From: an uncultured Akkermansia sp.
GTDB lineage: Bacteria > Verrucomicrobiota > Verrucomicrobiia > Verrucomicrobiales > Akkermansiaceae
Assembly: GCA_944390825.1 (NCBI GenBank)
Contig: CALXRG010000008.1
Coordinates: forward strand, 32,191-96,190
Direction: 5' to 3'
Length of the DNA: 64,000 bases
The notes beneath the pieces are model-generated. The model saw nothing but the letters and a program-made list of their open reading frames with translations, was not told the DNA's origin and did not search any database. Each line of letters starts with the position of its first letter. Positions within the stretch are counted from its first letter, which is position 1. The position numbers and the translations under genes were made by a program. Below are positions 25,396 through 36,413 of the stretch, one piece after another.

Positions 25396-26667
25396 GTGGC
25401 GTGGGTTGCGATGCAGCCGGGAGTTGCTTGCGGGGCACAGGAGGCCCCGGCCAAGGCGGAAATCAGCGAGTATACGGAGGTAGATTCCGCAGCGCGGATG
25501 GATATGCTGTTCCGCGAAGCAGCGAAAAATCTTCAACAGGATCTCAAGATCAGATTGTCGGGAGGTTGGGCCCGCACCGCCCGGGATGTTTTCAGGCGCA
25601 CGGACTGGTACAATTGGGTGGCTGGATATTCCTATAGTGAGAAAGAAGTGGAGGGGGTGCGCTGTATCAAGATTTCTCTGGGGTTCAAAGACTCAACAAA
25701 AATGCTGGCCGCCGCCAACAATCCGGCGTTGCTCGAGCACCTGAACTCCAGCGAGCGCCGCGCCCTTCAGGTGGTGGAGAAGACCTTGCCGAAAATCATC
25801 AGACCCGGCATGAAAGACATGGATAAGATCCAGGCGGTACACGACTGGATCATTAACCGGACGACATACGACAAACGTGAGCCTTCCCCTCACCTGGTGA
25901 CGACGCTCCTGCTGCGGGGAAAAGGAGTCTGCGATGCCTATAGCCGCGCGATGTGGCTGATGCTCAATATGCTGGATATCCCCTGCATTTGCATCGTGGG
26001 AGATGCCGGTGGCCCGCACGCGTGGAACCTGGTGTACACCGGGGGGCAGTGGTACCATGTGGATGCCACCTGGGATGACCCGATCTGCTATCCCGAGATC
26101 CTCAGCCACGGTTATTTCTGTATCAGTGACCGGGAAATGTGGGATACACACCGCTGGAACCGTCGCCTTTATCCGCCCACGCAGGAAAGCAAGCCCATAT
26201 ACTACCGCCAGCGCGGCCGTTACTTCCGAAAGATAGATGAGGCGCTTTGGAAGAGTGCCCGCGATGCATACAGTCGCGGCGATTCCTCCTACGAGGCGTA
26301 CATTGCCAACATCGGTCCCCGCGGGAAGGTGGTGGAGCAAATCGAGCGTGTGGGTAAAAGCGGGGATCCCCCGATCCTGAACTGGAGTGTCGCCAAAGGC
26401 AGAAAAGGCGTGCTGCACCTCACGTTTGCGTCGAAACAGGAAAAAACAACCTCCACTCCTCCCCGGGAGAGAACATTGGTGCTCCCGGAAGGTGGTTTGC
26501 CTGACAGTGACTGGATCCGGGATTTGCTGCGGGAAAAGGGGGACTGGGGAATGGAGGATTTCGATGCAGCAACGGAAGCATTGAAAGAAGAGGTGAAAAA
26601 GAAGAGCTCCGAGATTATGGAGAAAGGGGCAGAGCTGTGGGATGATGTCAAGGGTATGTGGCCCTGA
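25396..26667 (+). CDS. Transglutaminase-like protein, paralogue 1, 5' end disturbed
   Basis: A transglutaminase/protease-core protein. Counted from GTG 25396, the Cys-His-Asp triad is C179 (GKGVCDAYSRAMWLM), H208 (GGPHAWNLVY) and D223 (YHVDATWDDP). KIQAVHDWIINRTTYD precedes it, as in bacterial transglutaminase-like domains that act as peptidases or crosslinking enzymes. The C-terminus ends in a charged helix and ELWDDVKGMWP. The paralogue downstream has a clear signal peptide, whereas this frame starts VAWVAMQPGVACGAQ with only a fragment of one. A promoter and ATG 25340 lie upstream in another frame reading KCLTWLVWLW, and a TGA at 25393 blocks this frame. The gene therefore probably suffered a one-base frame change near its 5' end, or uses ATG 25411. 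Expression as a secreted protein is doubtful. Confidence 0.8.
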   Translation: MAWVAMQPGVACGAQEAPAKAEISEYTEVDSAARMDMLFREAAKNLQQDLKIRLSGGWARTARDVFRRTDWYNWVAGYSYSEKEVEGVRCIKISLGFKDSTKMLAAANNPALLEHLNSSERRALQVVEKTLPKIIRPGMKDMDKIQAVHDWIINRTTYDKREPSPHLVTTLLLRGKGVCDAYSRAMWLMLNMLDIPCICIVGDAGGPHAWNLVYTGGQWYHVDATWDDPICYPEILSHGYFCISDREMWDTHRWNRRLYPPTQESKPIYYRQRGRYFRKIDEALWKSARDAYSRGDSSYEAYIANIGPRGKVVEQIERVGKSGDPPILNWSVAKGRKGVLHLTFASKQEKTTSTPPRERTLVLPEGGLPDSDWIRDLLREKGDWGMEDFDAATEALKEEVKKKSSEIMEKGAELWDDVKGMWP

Positions 26668-26707
26668 CTTCGTCCGCCTGGGTGTGTGCCATGCAGCCGG
26701 TTTTTTC

Positions 26708-26736
26708 TTGTTGGGGAACAGAACTTTCGCTATACT
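26708..26736 (+). promoter_or_regulatory. Promoter of the second transglutaminase-like gene
   Basis: TTGTTG (26708-26713), 17 bases, TATACT (26731-26736), then 8 bases to ATG 26745. No Shine-Dalgarno. Confidence 0.6.
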
Positions 26737-26744
26737 GACCGGCG

Positions 26745-28079
26745 ATGAAAGTTGCGTTCCCGGCCCGGTATGGAGCGGCTGCTGCTGCGTGGCTGCTGCC
26801 CATGGCACTCTGGCTGCCGACGGCTTTGTTCCCGTGCCTTTTGCCAGCATCGGCGGAGCCTGGCGACTCCTTTCCGGCTGTGATCCGTTTCCAGGACTAC
26901 GCAGTGGCGGACTCGGCAGCACGTTTTGACGCCTTGATCCGCGACGCTGCGATGCGGATGGATTCCTCGGTCAACATCAGGCTGGCCGGGGACTGGGCAT
27001 CGTCTGCAGGGAACGCCATGGAACAAGTGAACTTCTTCAACTGGATGTCCGGCTATACGATTCGGACGCTCGTCCGGGATGGTGAGTCGTTCATGACCAT
27101 TGAACTGAAACCGAAGGATTCAGTACGCATGCTCGCGGCTTCCCGGAACCCGGCCCTGCTGCCGCGTCTCAGCAGGGATGAGCGGGCGGCACTCGCGGTG
27201 GTGCAGAAGACCCTGACGGCAATCATCCGCCCGGGGATGTCGGAGATGGAGAAAATCCAAGCCGTGCATGACGAAATTATCCAGCAGTCCCGCTACGATC
27301 TGGATATCCCGAACCGGCAGGAAGCCACAACCCTGATTTTGCGACACCGCGGTGTTTGTGATGCCTACAGCCGCACAGCCTGGCTGATGCTCAACATGCT
27401 GGGTATCCCCTGCATTCAGGTAATTGGCGATTCCAACGGCCCGCACTCCTGGAATATGGTGTACGCACTCGGGCAGTGGTTCCACCTCGATCTCACTTGG
27501 GATGACCCGATCTGTACCCCGGAGATCCTCAGCTACAGCTATTTCTGCGTCAGTGACCGCCAGCTCTCACGCACGCACAAGTGGAACGCCAGACTTTACC
27601 CGCCCACCAAAGACAGTCCGCCGCTCTACTACCTCCACCACAAGCGCTACTTTACCGAAGTCAATGACGCATTCTGGCGCGGTGCCCGCGAGGCTTACCT
27701 GCAGGGAGAAGAGGTCTATGAAACCTACATCGAGCGCTTGGGCGATCGCTCTGACCTCATCCGGCAGATCAACGAAGCCGCAGCCCGCTCCAATCCGCCC
27801 ATTCGCACATGGAGCGTCACCAGGGAAGACCGCGGCATGCTGCGCCTCACCTTTGAGCCACGGCGGCAGACCTCCCCGACAGCCCGGGAAACCCAGCCCC
27901 CCCGGGAGACTTTTCTGGAGCTCCCTGTCGGCGGCATGATTGATGTATCCTGGCTAATGCCCTCGCTTCCCGAGGGTACTCGGCTTTACATCGATGTGGA
28001 CAAAGCCCGGAAAGCCGGACGGGAACTCATGGAAAAGAGCGCTGAGCTTTGGAACGAAGTGCGCGGATACCTACCGTGA
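26745..28079 (+). CDS. Secreted transglutaminase-like protein, paralogue 2
   Basis: A 444-residue protein with a signal peptide (basic start, a long hydrophobic stretch at about 11-34, cleavage likely after PASA at 37). The transglutaminase-like core has KIQAVHDEIIQQSRYD, HRGVCDAYSRTAWLMLNML (C205), NGPHSWNMVYALGQWFHLDL (H234, D249) and TWDDPIC. It is collinear with the preceding gene throughout, including PALL, ERAALAVVQKTL, ILSYSYFCVSDRQ and the end SAELWNEVRGYLP, so the two arose by tandem duplication. The region after the core, about 260-440, is unrecognised and shared by both. Probable location is periplasm or cell surface. Catalytic residues are intact; substrate and whether it cuts or joins peptides are unknown. 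Confidence 0.86.
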   Translation: MKVAFPARYGAAAAAWLLPMALWLPTALFPCLLPASAEPGDSFPAVIRFQDYAVADSAARFDALIRDAAMRMDSSVNIRLAGDWASSAGNAMEQVNFFNWMSGYTIRTLVRDGESFMTIELKPKDSVRMLAASRNPALLPRLSRDERAALAVVQKTLTAIIRPGMSEMEKIQAVHDEIIQQSRYDLDIPNRQEATTLILRHRGVCDAYSRTAWLMLNMLGIPCIQVIGDSNGPHSWNMVYALGQWFHLDLTWDDPICTPEILSYSYFCVSDRQLSRTHKWNARLYPPTKDSPPLYYLHHKRYFTEVNDAFWRGAREAYLQGEEVYETYIERLGDRSDLIRQINEAAARSNPPIRTWSVTREDRGMLRLTFEPRRQTSPTARETQPPRETFLELPVGGMIDVSWLMPSLPEGTRLYIDVDKARKAGRELMEKSAELWNEVRGYLP

Positions 28080-28406
28080 GCACCAGGGCTTCCCCCTGTG
28101 CACTTGGATTTCCCCCGGGCTCCGGAGCTTCCTTTTTGGAATCCTCTGCTCTTCCTCCTGGGAAGCAGCCCCGCCTACCGATCATGACATGTCGGCCTTG
28201 ACTAAATCCGGTGCAGGTGTCTTGCGCAGACATCCCGAGTGGGACACTAGAGATCAAGCGGGTACATAATCCCGTCATGAGAAAGATTCCGGCTTGATTG
28301 CAGTAGGCGAATGGAGTACTCTGGCGGTGACTCCCTCACCAGCGCCGACGTGCTGCCGGTGCGGGCAAAGAAACCTAGGCTTGATTTCACCCTCACGAGC
28401 ATCAGT
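28080..28406 (+). other. Gap before proC: possible leader region
   Basis: A possible promoter is GGGACA (28241-28246), 18 bases, CATAAT (28265-28270). It is followed after 6 bases by a seven-codon frame at 28277-28297 reading MRKIPA and a stop. From there to proC are about 110 bases without a clear terminator hairpin. This may be a translated leader or coincidence. The rest shows nothing recognisable. Confidence 0.35.
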
Positions 28407-29204
28407 ATGAACATTTCCATCATCGGAGCCGGAAACATGGGCAGTGCCATCGCCCGGGGCCTGGCGCAGAAGGCAGAAGCCGCAGGATACAGCCTGACAG
28501 TATCCAATCCCACCGCTGCAAAACTCACCGCCCTGCAAGCCGATTGTCCCCACCTGAAGGTGACGGCCGATAATCGCATCGCCGCACAGAATGCCGACCT
28601 CGTTATCCTCGCAGTCAAGCCTTGGAAGATACAGGAAGTCCTTGTCGAAATCCAGCCTGAACTCGACTGGCACCGCCAGAGCATCGCCTCCCTGGCCGCC
28701 GGCATCAGCCTGGAGCAGCTCGGCACCTGGCTCACCCTCAGCTATACAAACACCCTGCCACCCCTCTACCGGGTTATCCCGAACACCGCCGCCGCCGTGC
28801 AGCAAAGCATGACCTTCATCAGCTCCGCGCACAGCACCCCGGAGCAGGACACCCGAGTGCTTACAGTCTTCCGTGCCCTAGGGGAAGCCGTACTGGTGGA
28901 AGAAAACAAGCTGGCTGCCTGCACAGCACTCGCCTCCTGCGGCATCGCCTACGTGCTGCGCTTCATTCGCGCCGCGATGGCCGGCGGAGTCGAGCTCGGC
29001 CTAAGCACCGGCGAAGCCCGCGACTACATGCTCCAAACGTTGCAGGGCACCATTGACCTGCTGCGCACTTCCGGCCACCACCCGGAGGAAGAAATCGACC
29101 GCGTTACCACCCCCGGCGGCCTCACCATCCGCGGTTTGAACACCATGGAAGCATATGGCTTCTCCCACAGCGTCATCCAAGGCCTGAAAGCCTCCGTCCG
29201 GTAA
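28407..29204 (+). CDS. proC: Pyrroline-5-carboxylate reductase
   Basis: ProC reduces pyrroline-5-carboxylate to proline with NAD(P)H, the last step of proline synthesis. The 265-residue protein starts MNISIIGAGNMGSAIARGL, the dinucleotide motif. DLVILAVKPWKIQEV, SLAAGIS, YRVIPNTAAAVQQSMTF and the C-terminal GGLTIRGLNTMEAYGFS follow the family pattern; the T-x-PGG-T segment (VTTPGGLT) is intact. ATG 28407 is chosen because it begins the Rossmann strand; the open frame upstream to 28311 has no family resemblance. First gene of the proC-proB-proA set, which covers the whole glutamate-to-proline pathway. Confidence 0.95.
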   Translation: MNISIIGAGNMGSAIARGLAQKAEAAGYSLTVSNPTAAKLTALQADCPHLKVTADNRIAAQNADLVILAVKPWKIQEVLVEIQPELDWHRQSIASLAAGISLEQLGTWLTLSYTNTLPPLYRVIPNTAAAVQQSMTFISSAHSTPEQDTRVLTVFRALGEAVLVEENKLAACTALASCGIAYVLRFIRAAMAGGVELGLSTGEARDYMLQTLQGTIDLLRTSGHHPEEEIDRVTTPGGLTIRGLNTMEAYGFSHSVIQGLKASVR

Positions 29205-29334
29205 GCACCCCGTCATACCGTCATCCTGGCCGGCATCCCCGGCCCCTCCGGCATTCCTTCTCCCGCATTTCCTCCTGCAACCACTCTTGCAACCCTTTCC
29301 CGGGTATATCCCTCCCACGGCACTTTCTCAACCC

Positions 29335-30432
29335 ATGGAAAACACCCCCGCTTCCCGCCGTCTCATCGCCGTCAAAGTCGGCAGCAACGTCCTGACCCGC
29401 ACCGACGGCTCCCTGGACATCACCCGCATGTCCTCTCTGGTCGACCAAATTGCCGAACTGCGGCAAAGCGGCATCCGCATCATCCTGATTTCCTCCGGCG
29501 CCGTCGCCAGCGGGCGCAGCGAACTCAAACTTCCCGCCGGGCGCTCCATGGATTGTGTCGACGAGCGCCAGCTCTACTCCGCCGTAGGGCAAGCCAAGCT
29601 CATCAACCGCTACTACGAACTCTTCCGCGAGTACGGCATCCCCGTCGGTCAAATCCTCACCACCAAAGAAAGCTTCAGCACCCGCCGTCACTACCTTACC
29701 CAGCGTAACAGCATCGCCGTCATGCTGGACAACGGTGTCCTGCCCATTGTCAATGAGAACGACACCGTCAGCGTCACCGAGCTGATGTTCACCGATAACG
29801 ACGAACTCTCCGGCATGATCGCCTGTATGATGGAAGCCTCCACCCTGATCATTCTGAGCAACGTCGATGGCATCTACGACGGCCCGCCCGCTTCCCCCGG
29901 CAGCTCGGTCATCAGAGTCGTCGAGCCTGAGCGCGACCTGAGCGCCTGCATCCGAGCCGAGAAATCCAACTTCGGCCGCGGCGGCATGATGACCAAATGT
30001 CACATCGCCCGCAAAGTCGCCGGGGAAGGTGTGGAAGTCATCATCGCCAACGGTAAGAGGGAGCGCATCCTCTGCGATCTCATCCATCGCCCCGAAAATC
30101 TCGTCTTCACCCGTTTCCTGCCGCGCAGCGGCGCCTCCTCCGACATGAAACAATGGCTGCCCCACAGCATCAGCTTTGCCAAAGGCCAGCTGGAGCTCAG
30201 CCACCAGGCGGCACAGGAGCTTGCCGGAGAGACCGCCCGGAGCCTGTACCCCGCAGCCGTCACACGGGTCATCGGCACCTTTGAGCGAGACGACATCGTG
30301 AGGCTGATCACGCCGGATGGTCAGGACATCGGCGTCGGGCGCATCTCCTTTGACAGCAGAGAAACCCGCCGCATGCTCAGCGGTCAGGATCAGCAGCCCC
30401 TCATCCACTACGATCACCTGTATCTGGACTGA
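29335..30432 (+). CDS. proB: Glutamate 5-kinase
   Basis: ProB phosphorylates glutamate to gamma-glutamyl phosphate, the feedback-inhibited first step of proline synthesis. The 365-residue protein has the amino-acid-kinase motifs [69 protein letters not shown] and [16 protein letters not shown], then a C-terminal PUA domain (about 275-365). ATG 29335 gives the standard N-terminus. It lies 130 bases after proC and 101 before proA in the same direction. The proline-feedback site region around the NEND and GMMTK motifs looks normal. Confidence 0.95.
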   Translation: MENTPASRRLIAVKVGSNVLTRTDGSLDITRMSSLVDQIAELRQSGIRIILISSGAVASGRSELKLPAGRSMDCVDERQLYSAVGQAKLINRYYELFREYGIPVGQILTTKESFSTRRHYLTQRNSIAVMLDNGVLPIVNENDTVSVTELMFTDNDELSGMIACMMEASTLIILSNVDGIYDGPPASPGSSVIRVVEPERDLSACIRAEKSNFGRGGMMTKCHIARKVAGEGVEVIIANGKRERILCDLIHRPENLVFTRFLPRSGASSDMKQWLPHSISFAKGQLELSHQAAQELAGETARSLYPAAVTRVIGTFERDDIVRLITPDGQDIGVGRISFDSRETRRMLSGQDQQPLIHYDHLYLD

Positions 30433-30533
30433 TATCCTCACCGCCGTGCCCTACCTGCCGCCGGTTCGTCCGTTCCGTCAGCGGCCGCCTGTTCCTCCGT
30501 ACACTCACAAAAAACACCTCACCACGCTCCCCC

Positions 30534-31781
30534 ATGTCCAGTCAAGCCCTCTTAGAACGCGTGCGCCGAGCTTCCCGCACCTTGGCTGAGCTTCCGGCCT
30601 CCCGATGCAATACCATCCTGCTCGCCCTGGCCGACGCCATCCGCACCGAAGCTCCCGATTTGCTGCAAGCCAACGCCAGGGATATGGCCGGCATGGCAGA
30701 AAGCTCCCCCCTCTACGACCGACTGCTGCTCACACCCGCACGGCTGGAAGACATCGCCGCGGGCATCACCCGCATCGCCCACCTGCCATCCCCCCTAGGG
30801 CGCATCCTCGCCCGGCGCAACCTTCCCAACGGCCTGGAACTCACCCGCATCAGCGTCCCCTTCGGCGTCATCGGCATCATCTATGAAGCCCGACCGAACG
30901 TCACCTTTGACGTCTTTGCCCTCTGCCTGAAAGCCGGCAGTGCCTGCGTCCTGAAAGGCAGCAGTGACGCCCGCCACTCCAACCAAGCCATAGAGAAGCT
31001 CATCCGCCGTGTATTGGAGAGCCAGCGCATCACCCCCGACATCATCGGTCTGCTGCCCTCTACCCGCGAAGCCACCGACGAACTCCTGCGGGCCCGGGGG
31101 CTCGTTGACCTCCTCATTCCGCGCGGCAGCAGTCAGCTCATCAACCACGTACGCGACCACGCCACCATCCCCGTGATTGAAACCGGAGCCGGCGTCTGCC
31201 ACGCCTATTTTGACGCCGCCGGAGACCTTGAAAAAGGCAGGGCCATCATCACCAACGCCAAAACGCGCCGCGTCAGCGTCTGCAACGCCCTGGACTGCCT
31301 ACTGATGCATCGTCAGCGGCTTGGCGACCTGCCGGAGCTCTGCGCCCCCCTGGAAGCGCACCGAGTCCGCATCCTCGCGGATGCTCCAGCCCTGAGCATA
31401 CTCACCGGTCACTACCCGCAGGAACTTCTCCAACCGGCGGATTCCTCCACCTATGGCACAGAGTTTCTCAGCTACTCCATCGCCATCCGCACCGTCGACA
31501 CCCTCAGCGAAGCTCTCGACCACATCAGCCGCTACAGCTCAGGTCACAGCGAATGCATCATCACCGAAGACCCCGCGGCCGCAGATCGCTTCTCCCTCCT
31601 TGTTGACGCCGCATGCGTCTACACCAACGCCCCCACCAGCTTCACCGACGGCGGACAATTTGGCATGGGGGCGGAAATCGGCATCAGCACCCAAAAACTC
31701 CACGCCCGCGGCCCCATGGGACTGGAAGAAATCACCACCTACAAATGGCTCATCCGGGGCAACGGACAAACACGGCCCTAG
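30534..31781 (+). CDS. proA: Gamma-glutamyl phosphate reductase
   Basis: ProA reduces gamma-glutamyl phosphate with NADPH to glutamate semialdehyde, which cyclises to the ProC substrate. The 415 residues match the family length. [60 protein letters not shown] and the catalytic-cysteine segment [12 protein letters not shown] are visible, as is [23 protein letters not shown] sequence near the C-terminus (here [19 protein letters not shown]). It ends in TAG, showing that TAG is an ordinary stop codon in this genome. Last gene of the proline set, convergent with the atp operon. Confidence 0.96.
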   Translation: MSSQALLERVRRASRTLAELPASRCNTILLALADAIRTEAPDLLQANARDMAGMAESSPLYDRLLLTPARLEDIAAGITRIAHLPSPLGRILARRNLPNGLELTRISVPFGVIGIIYEARPNVTFDVFALCLKAGSACVLKGSSDARHSNQAIEKLIRRVLESQRITPDIIGLLPSTREATDELLRARGLVDLLIPRGSSQLINHVRDHATIPVIETGAGVCHAYFDAAGDLEKGRAIITNAKTRRVSVCNALDCLLMHRQRLGDLPELCAPLEAHRVRILADAPALSILTGHYPQELLQPADSSTYGTEFLSYSIAIRTVDTLSEALDHISRYSSGHSECIITEDPAAADRFSLLVDAACVYTNAPTSFTDGGQFGMGAEIGISTQKLHARGPMGLEEITTYKWLIRGNGQTRP

Positions 31782-31821
31782 ACCTCAGCACCTGTTTTTC
31801 TCCACCTCCCATCGCCTTTGC

Positions 31822-31832
31822 GGGGGGGGGGG
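31822..31832. repeat. Eleven-base G homopolymer
   Basis: A run of 11 G in the convergent gap between proA and atpC. Such runs are mutation-prone, but no gene or promoter depends on it here. Confidence 0.85.
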
Positions 31833-31839
31833 AGGAGAG

Positions 31840-31871
31840 AAAAAGGCAGATCCCCATGCAGGGAATCTGCC
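31840..31871 (-). terminator. atp operon terminator
   Basis: Plus-strand GGCAGATCCCC (31845-31855) and GGGAATCTGCC (31861-31871) form an 11-bp stem with one mismatch. Read on the minus strand it is followed by CTTTTTCTC and lies about 50 bases past atpC. Confidence 0.8.
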
Positions 31872-31922
31872 TGATAAAGAAGGAAGAAGGAAAGAAGGGT
31901 TCCCGGAATGATTCGGAATGGC

Positions 31923-32342
31923 TCAGGGGCGCTTGCGCTTGCGGTTGTATTCCAGCATGGCAAGTTGCTGCGCGATGGCTGCTTCGAGCTTGGTTTGCTC
32001 TTCGCGGGTGAGGACGGAGGCGCTGTTGCGCAGGGCGTCCTGTGCTCGCTTGAGTGCTTCCTCGACGGTGTCTGCGTTGATTTCGTCGGCCTCCAGAGCA
32101 GTATCGGTCACGAGCAATACGTCATCATGCTGCACTTGGAGGAAGCCGCCGCCGACAAAGAGGCTGGCAGGCTCGCTATCTACCGGGCGGTAGATGAGTT
32201 CGCCGTTGGCCACGCTGGTGATCATGCCGGCATGTCCGGGCAGCACCTCCAACTCACCTTCGGTGCCGGGCAGGTGCACCGAGAGCACGTCCGCTTCGAG
32301 GGCGGTGCGCATCGGTGTGATGATTTTGAAGTGCATGGCCAT
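31923..32342 (-). CDS. atpC: ATP synthase epsilon subunit
   Basis: The epsilon subunit sits on the central stalk and restrains ATP hydrolysis. The 139-residue protein has the N-terminal beta-sandwich (HFKIITPMRTALEADVLSVH, LEVLPGHAGMITSVANGELI, LFVGGGFLQVQHDDVLLVTD) and a C-terminal two-helix domain from about residue 90 (EEALKRAQDALR). It is 6 bases after atpD and is the last gene before the terminator. The end is basic (YNRKRKRP). Confidence 0.95.
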   Translation of the reverse strand: MAMHFKIITPMRTALEADVLSVHLPGTEGELEVLPGHAGMITSVANGELIYRPVDSEPASLFVGGGFLQVQHDDVLLVTDTALEADEINADTVEEALKRAQDALRNSASVLTREEQTKLEAAIAQQLAMLEYNRKRKRP

Positions 32343-32348
32343 GGCTGA

Positions 32349-33800
<1,452 letters not shown>

Positions 33801-34670
33801 TTATTCCATCGCTTTCATGGCGGTGGTGATTTCAAGAAGCTCGTTGGTGATCTGCGTCTGTCGGGCTTTGTTGTATTCCAGGGTGAGGTCTCCGATGAGG
33901 GTCTTGGCGTTTTCGGTGGCGGCTTTCATGGCGACCATGCGTGCCGATTGCTCGGAGGCTTTGCCTTCCAGTACCATCTGGGTGAGCCGGTAGGAGAAGT
34001 AGAGCGGCAGGATGGTGTTGAGCAGTTTGACCGGTGAGGGCTCCAGAATGTAGTTCGGCAGGTCCCCTTCGGCTGTGTCTTCTTTATCGCCGGCGAGCTC
34101 CAGCAGATCTTCGGGCATGATGGGCAGCAGCTGGACGATTTGCGGCCGCTGCACCATGATGTTGATGAACTTCTGGTAGGCGACACAGACGCGGTTGTAG
34201 GAGCCGTCCACAAAGCCTTTGCGGATAAAGTCCAGTATGGGCTTGAGATCGCCATCCGAGAAGCCGTCCGGCAGGGTAAAGGAGGCGCGGAGATTGCGGC
34301 CCACGCGCGTGAGCTGCGGGTTGAGCTTGGCGCCAATGGTGATGTAATCTGCATCGGCCGGGCAGATGCCCAGCACTTCCTTGAAGAGGTTGGAGTTCAG
34401 ACCGCCGCAGAGACCGCGGTCGGTGTTGACGATGATGTAGAGTGCCTTGCCTTTCGGGTTGATTTTCATCAGATCCAAGCCGCCTTCTGTGATGCTGTCG
34501 CGCAGATGACGGAAGACTGAGGCCAGGGCGCTGATGAAGACGCGCCCGCGAAGCGCTTGCTCTTGGGCTCGCCGCATTTTGGCGGACGCGACCATCTGCA
34601 TCGCTTTGGTGATCTGCGATGTGTTGCGTACCGATTTGATGCGGCGCTTGATGTCTCTGAGATTCGACAT
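33801..34670 (-). CDS. atpG: ATP synthase gamma subunit
   Basis: The rotating central shaft of F1, 289 residues. The N-terminal helix (LRDIKRRIKSVRNTSQITKA, then MVASAKMRRAQ) and C-terminal helix (ARMVAMKAATENAKTLIGDL, then YNKARQTQITNELLEI) form the coiled coil; the middle contains the family segment VNTDRGLCGGLNSNLF. Normal length, with no chloroplast-type regulatory insert. It lies 15 bases after atpA and 45 before atpD. Confidence 0.97.
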   Translation of the reverse strand: MSNLRDIKRRIKSVRNTSQITKAMQMVASAKMRRAQEQALRGRVFISALASVFRHLRDSITEGGLDLMKINPKGKALYIIVNTDRGLCGGLNSNLFKEVLGICPADADYITIGAKLNPQLTRVGRNLRASFTLPDGFSDGDLKPILDFIRKGFVDGSYNRVCVAYQKFINIMVQRPQIVQLLPIMPEDLLELAGDKEDTAEGDLPNYILEPSPVKLLNTILPLYFSYRLTQMVLEGKASEQSARMVAMKAATENAKTLIGDLTLEYNKARQTQITNELLEITTAMKAME

Positions 34671-34685
34671 GGGCGGTGGGGGGGA

Positions 34686-36227
34686 TTACTTCTTGAGTCG
34701 AGCCTTGAATTGCTTCATGAACTCGGCCAGCGCGGAGTCGATTTCCTGGGTGAGGCTGCGTTCGGCCTGGATTTTGGCGAGGAGATCCTGCTGGTTGGTG
34801 GTGGCTTCTTCTTCCAGCTCGCGGCGTACGGCGGCGATGCGCTCTACGGGGACGTCGTCGAGGTAGCCCTTCTGAATGGCGTAGAGGTTGATGACTTCAA
34901 GTCCAAGGCTCTTCGGTTCGTATTGGCCTTGCTTGAAGAGTTCGACGATGCGGCGCCCGCGTTCCAGTTTGGCTTTGGTGTTGGCGTCGAGATCGGAACC
35001 GAACTGGGCGAATGCCTGGAGTTCTTCGAATTGGGCGAGGTCGAGTTTGACGGAGCCAGCCAGTTTCTTGATGATTTTGGTCTGGGCGCTGGAGCCGACG
35101 CGGCTCACGGAGATGCCGACGTTGATGGCGGGCCGCACGCCTTGGTAGAAGAGGTCGGTGTCCAGGAAGATCTGGCCGTCTGTGATGGAGATGACGTTGG
35201 TGGGGATGTAGGCCGAGACGTCACCGGCTTGGGTCTCAATGATGGGAAGAGCTGTGAGTGAGCCGCCTTTGCGGCCGCCTTCGCTGTTGATGCGGGCGGC
35301 GCGTTCCAGCAGGCGGCTGTGCAGGTAGAAGACGTCGCCGGGGTAGGCTTCACGGCCGGAGGGGCGGCGCAGAATCAGGGATACCTGACGGTAGGCGACG
35401 GCGTGTTTGGAGAGGTCGTCATAGACAATCAGCGCGTCCTGCCCCTGATCCATGAAGTATTCACCCATGGCACAGCCGGCGTAGGGGGCGAGGTATTGCA
35501 TGGCGGCGCTGTCGGAGGCGGAGGCACACACGACGATGGTGTACTCCATGGCGCCGGTTTCTTCGAGTTTGGCGACGAGTCGGGAGATGTTCGCGCGCTT
35601 CTGACCGATGGCGACGTAGATGCTGTAGAGCGGACGGTGACCGGGCATGGCGCCTTGCTCGGCGAGTTTGTTTTGCTTGGCTTGGGAGATGATGGTGTCC
35701 AGCGCGATGGCGGTCTTGCCGGTGGAACGGTCACCGATAATGAGCTCACGCTGGCCGCGGCCAATCGGGATCATGGCATCGATGGGCAGAATGCCGGTCT
35801 GTACCGGTTGGTTTACGCCCTGGCGGGAGATGATGCCAGAGGCAATCTTTTCCACGGGGTAGAAGTCCGAGGCTTCAATGGGGCCTTTGCCGTCCAGGGG
35901 GTTGCCCAGTGTATCTACGACACGTCCGAGTAGGGCGGGCCCTACCGGTACCTGGAGCAGGCGGCCTGTTGTCTTGCAGGTGTCTCCTTCTTTCAGCCCC
36001 AGGGAGTTGCCGATGATCACGGTGCCGACTTCGTTCTCTTCGAGGTTCATGGCAAGCCCCATCACCCCGCCGGGGAATTCTATCATTTCGTTGAGCATGG
36101 CGTTGCTCAGACCTTCTATGCGTGCGACGCCATCACCAATGGCTTTCACGGTGCCGACGTTTTCGCTGACGGATGCCGTGGAGATGTTGCGGATTTGTGC
36201 TTCGAGTTCTTGTACGATATTGCTCAT
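34686..36227 (-). CDS. atpA: ATP synthase alpha subunit
   Basis: The non-catalytic nucleotide-binding F1 subunit, 513 residues. Its P-loop is [15 protein letters not shown] (Ser where Gln is usual in GDRQTGKT). [38 protein letters not shown] sequence (here [20 protein letters not shown]), [15 protein letters not shown] and the C-terminal helical domain are normal. ATG 36227 starts the usual N-terminal helix. A 186-base gap separates it from atpH upstream, wider than the other F1 gaps. Confidence 0.98.
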   Translation of the reverse strand: MSNIVQELEAQIRNISTASVSENVGTVKAIGDGVARIEGLSNAMLNEMIEFPGGVMGLAMNLEENEVGTVIIGNSLGLKEGDTCKTTGRLLQVPVGPALLGRVVDTLGNPLDGKGPIEASDFYPVEKIASGIISRQGVNQPVQTGILPIDAMIPIGRGQRELIIGDRSTGKTAIALDTIISQAKQNKLAEQGAMPGHRPLYSIYVAIGQKRANISRLVAKLEETGAMEYTIVVCASASDSAAMQYLAPYAGCAMGEYFMDQGQDALIVYDDLSKHAVAYRQVSLILRRPSGREAYPGDVFYLHSRLLERAARINSEGGRKGGSLTALPIIETQAGDVSAYIPTNVISITDGQIFLDTDLFYQGVRPAINVGISVSRVGSSAQTKIIKKLAGSVKLDLAQFEELQAFAQFGSDLDANTKAKLERGRRIVELFKQGQYEPKSLGLEVINLYAIQKGYLDDVPVERIAAVRRELEEEATTNQQDLLAKIQAERSLTQEIDSALAEFMKQFKARLKK

Positions 36228-36413
36228 ACGCGGGATAGATTGCTAACGTGGTTGAAAAGAGGAGGCTGTGTTTTGAAAAACGGTGTTGATCCGGGGATGC
36301 CGGAGCCGGGGCGGATGTGTTGATGGGGAAGCGGTGTGTTGAAGGGGAAGGGGGTATGTCTGTTCGGAGGCGGAGATCTGCAGCTGCCTGGGGTTCGGGG
36401 GTGTGGACTCTGG
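36228..36413. repeat. Repeat-bearing gap between atpH and atpA
   Basis: Degenerate units reading GTGTTGATGGGGAAGCG and GTGTTGAAGGGGAAGGG lie near 36318-36352. No promoter for atpA was recognised. Confidence 0.4.
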
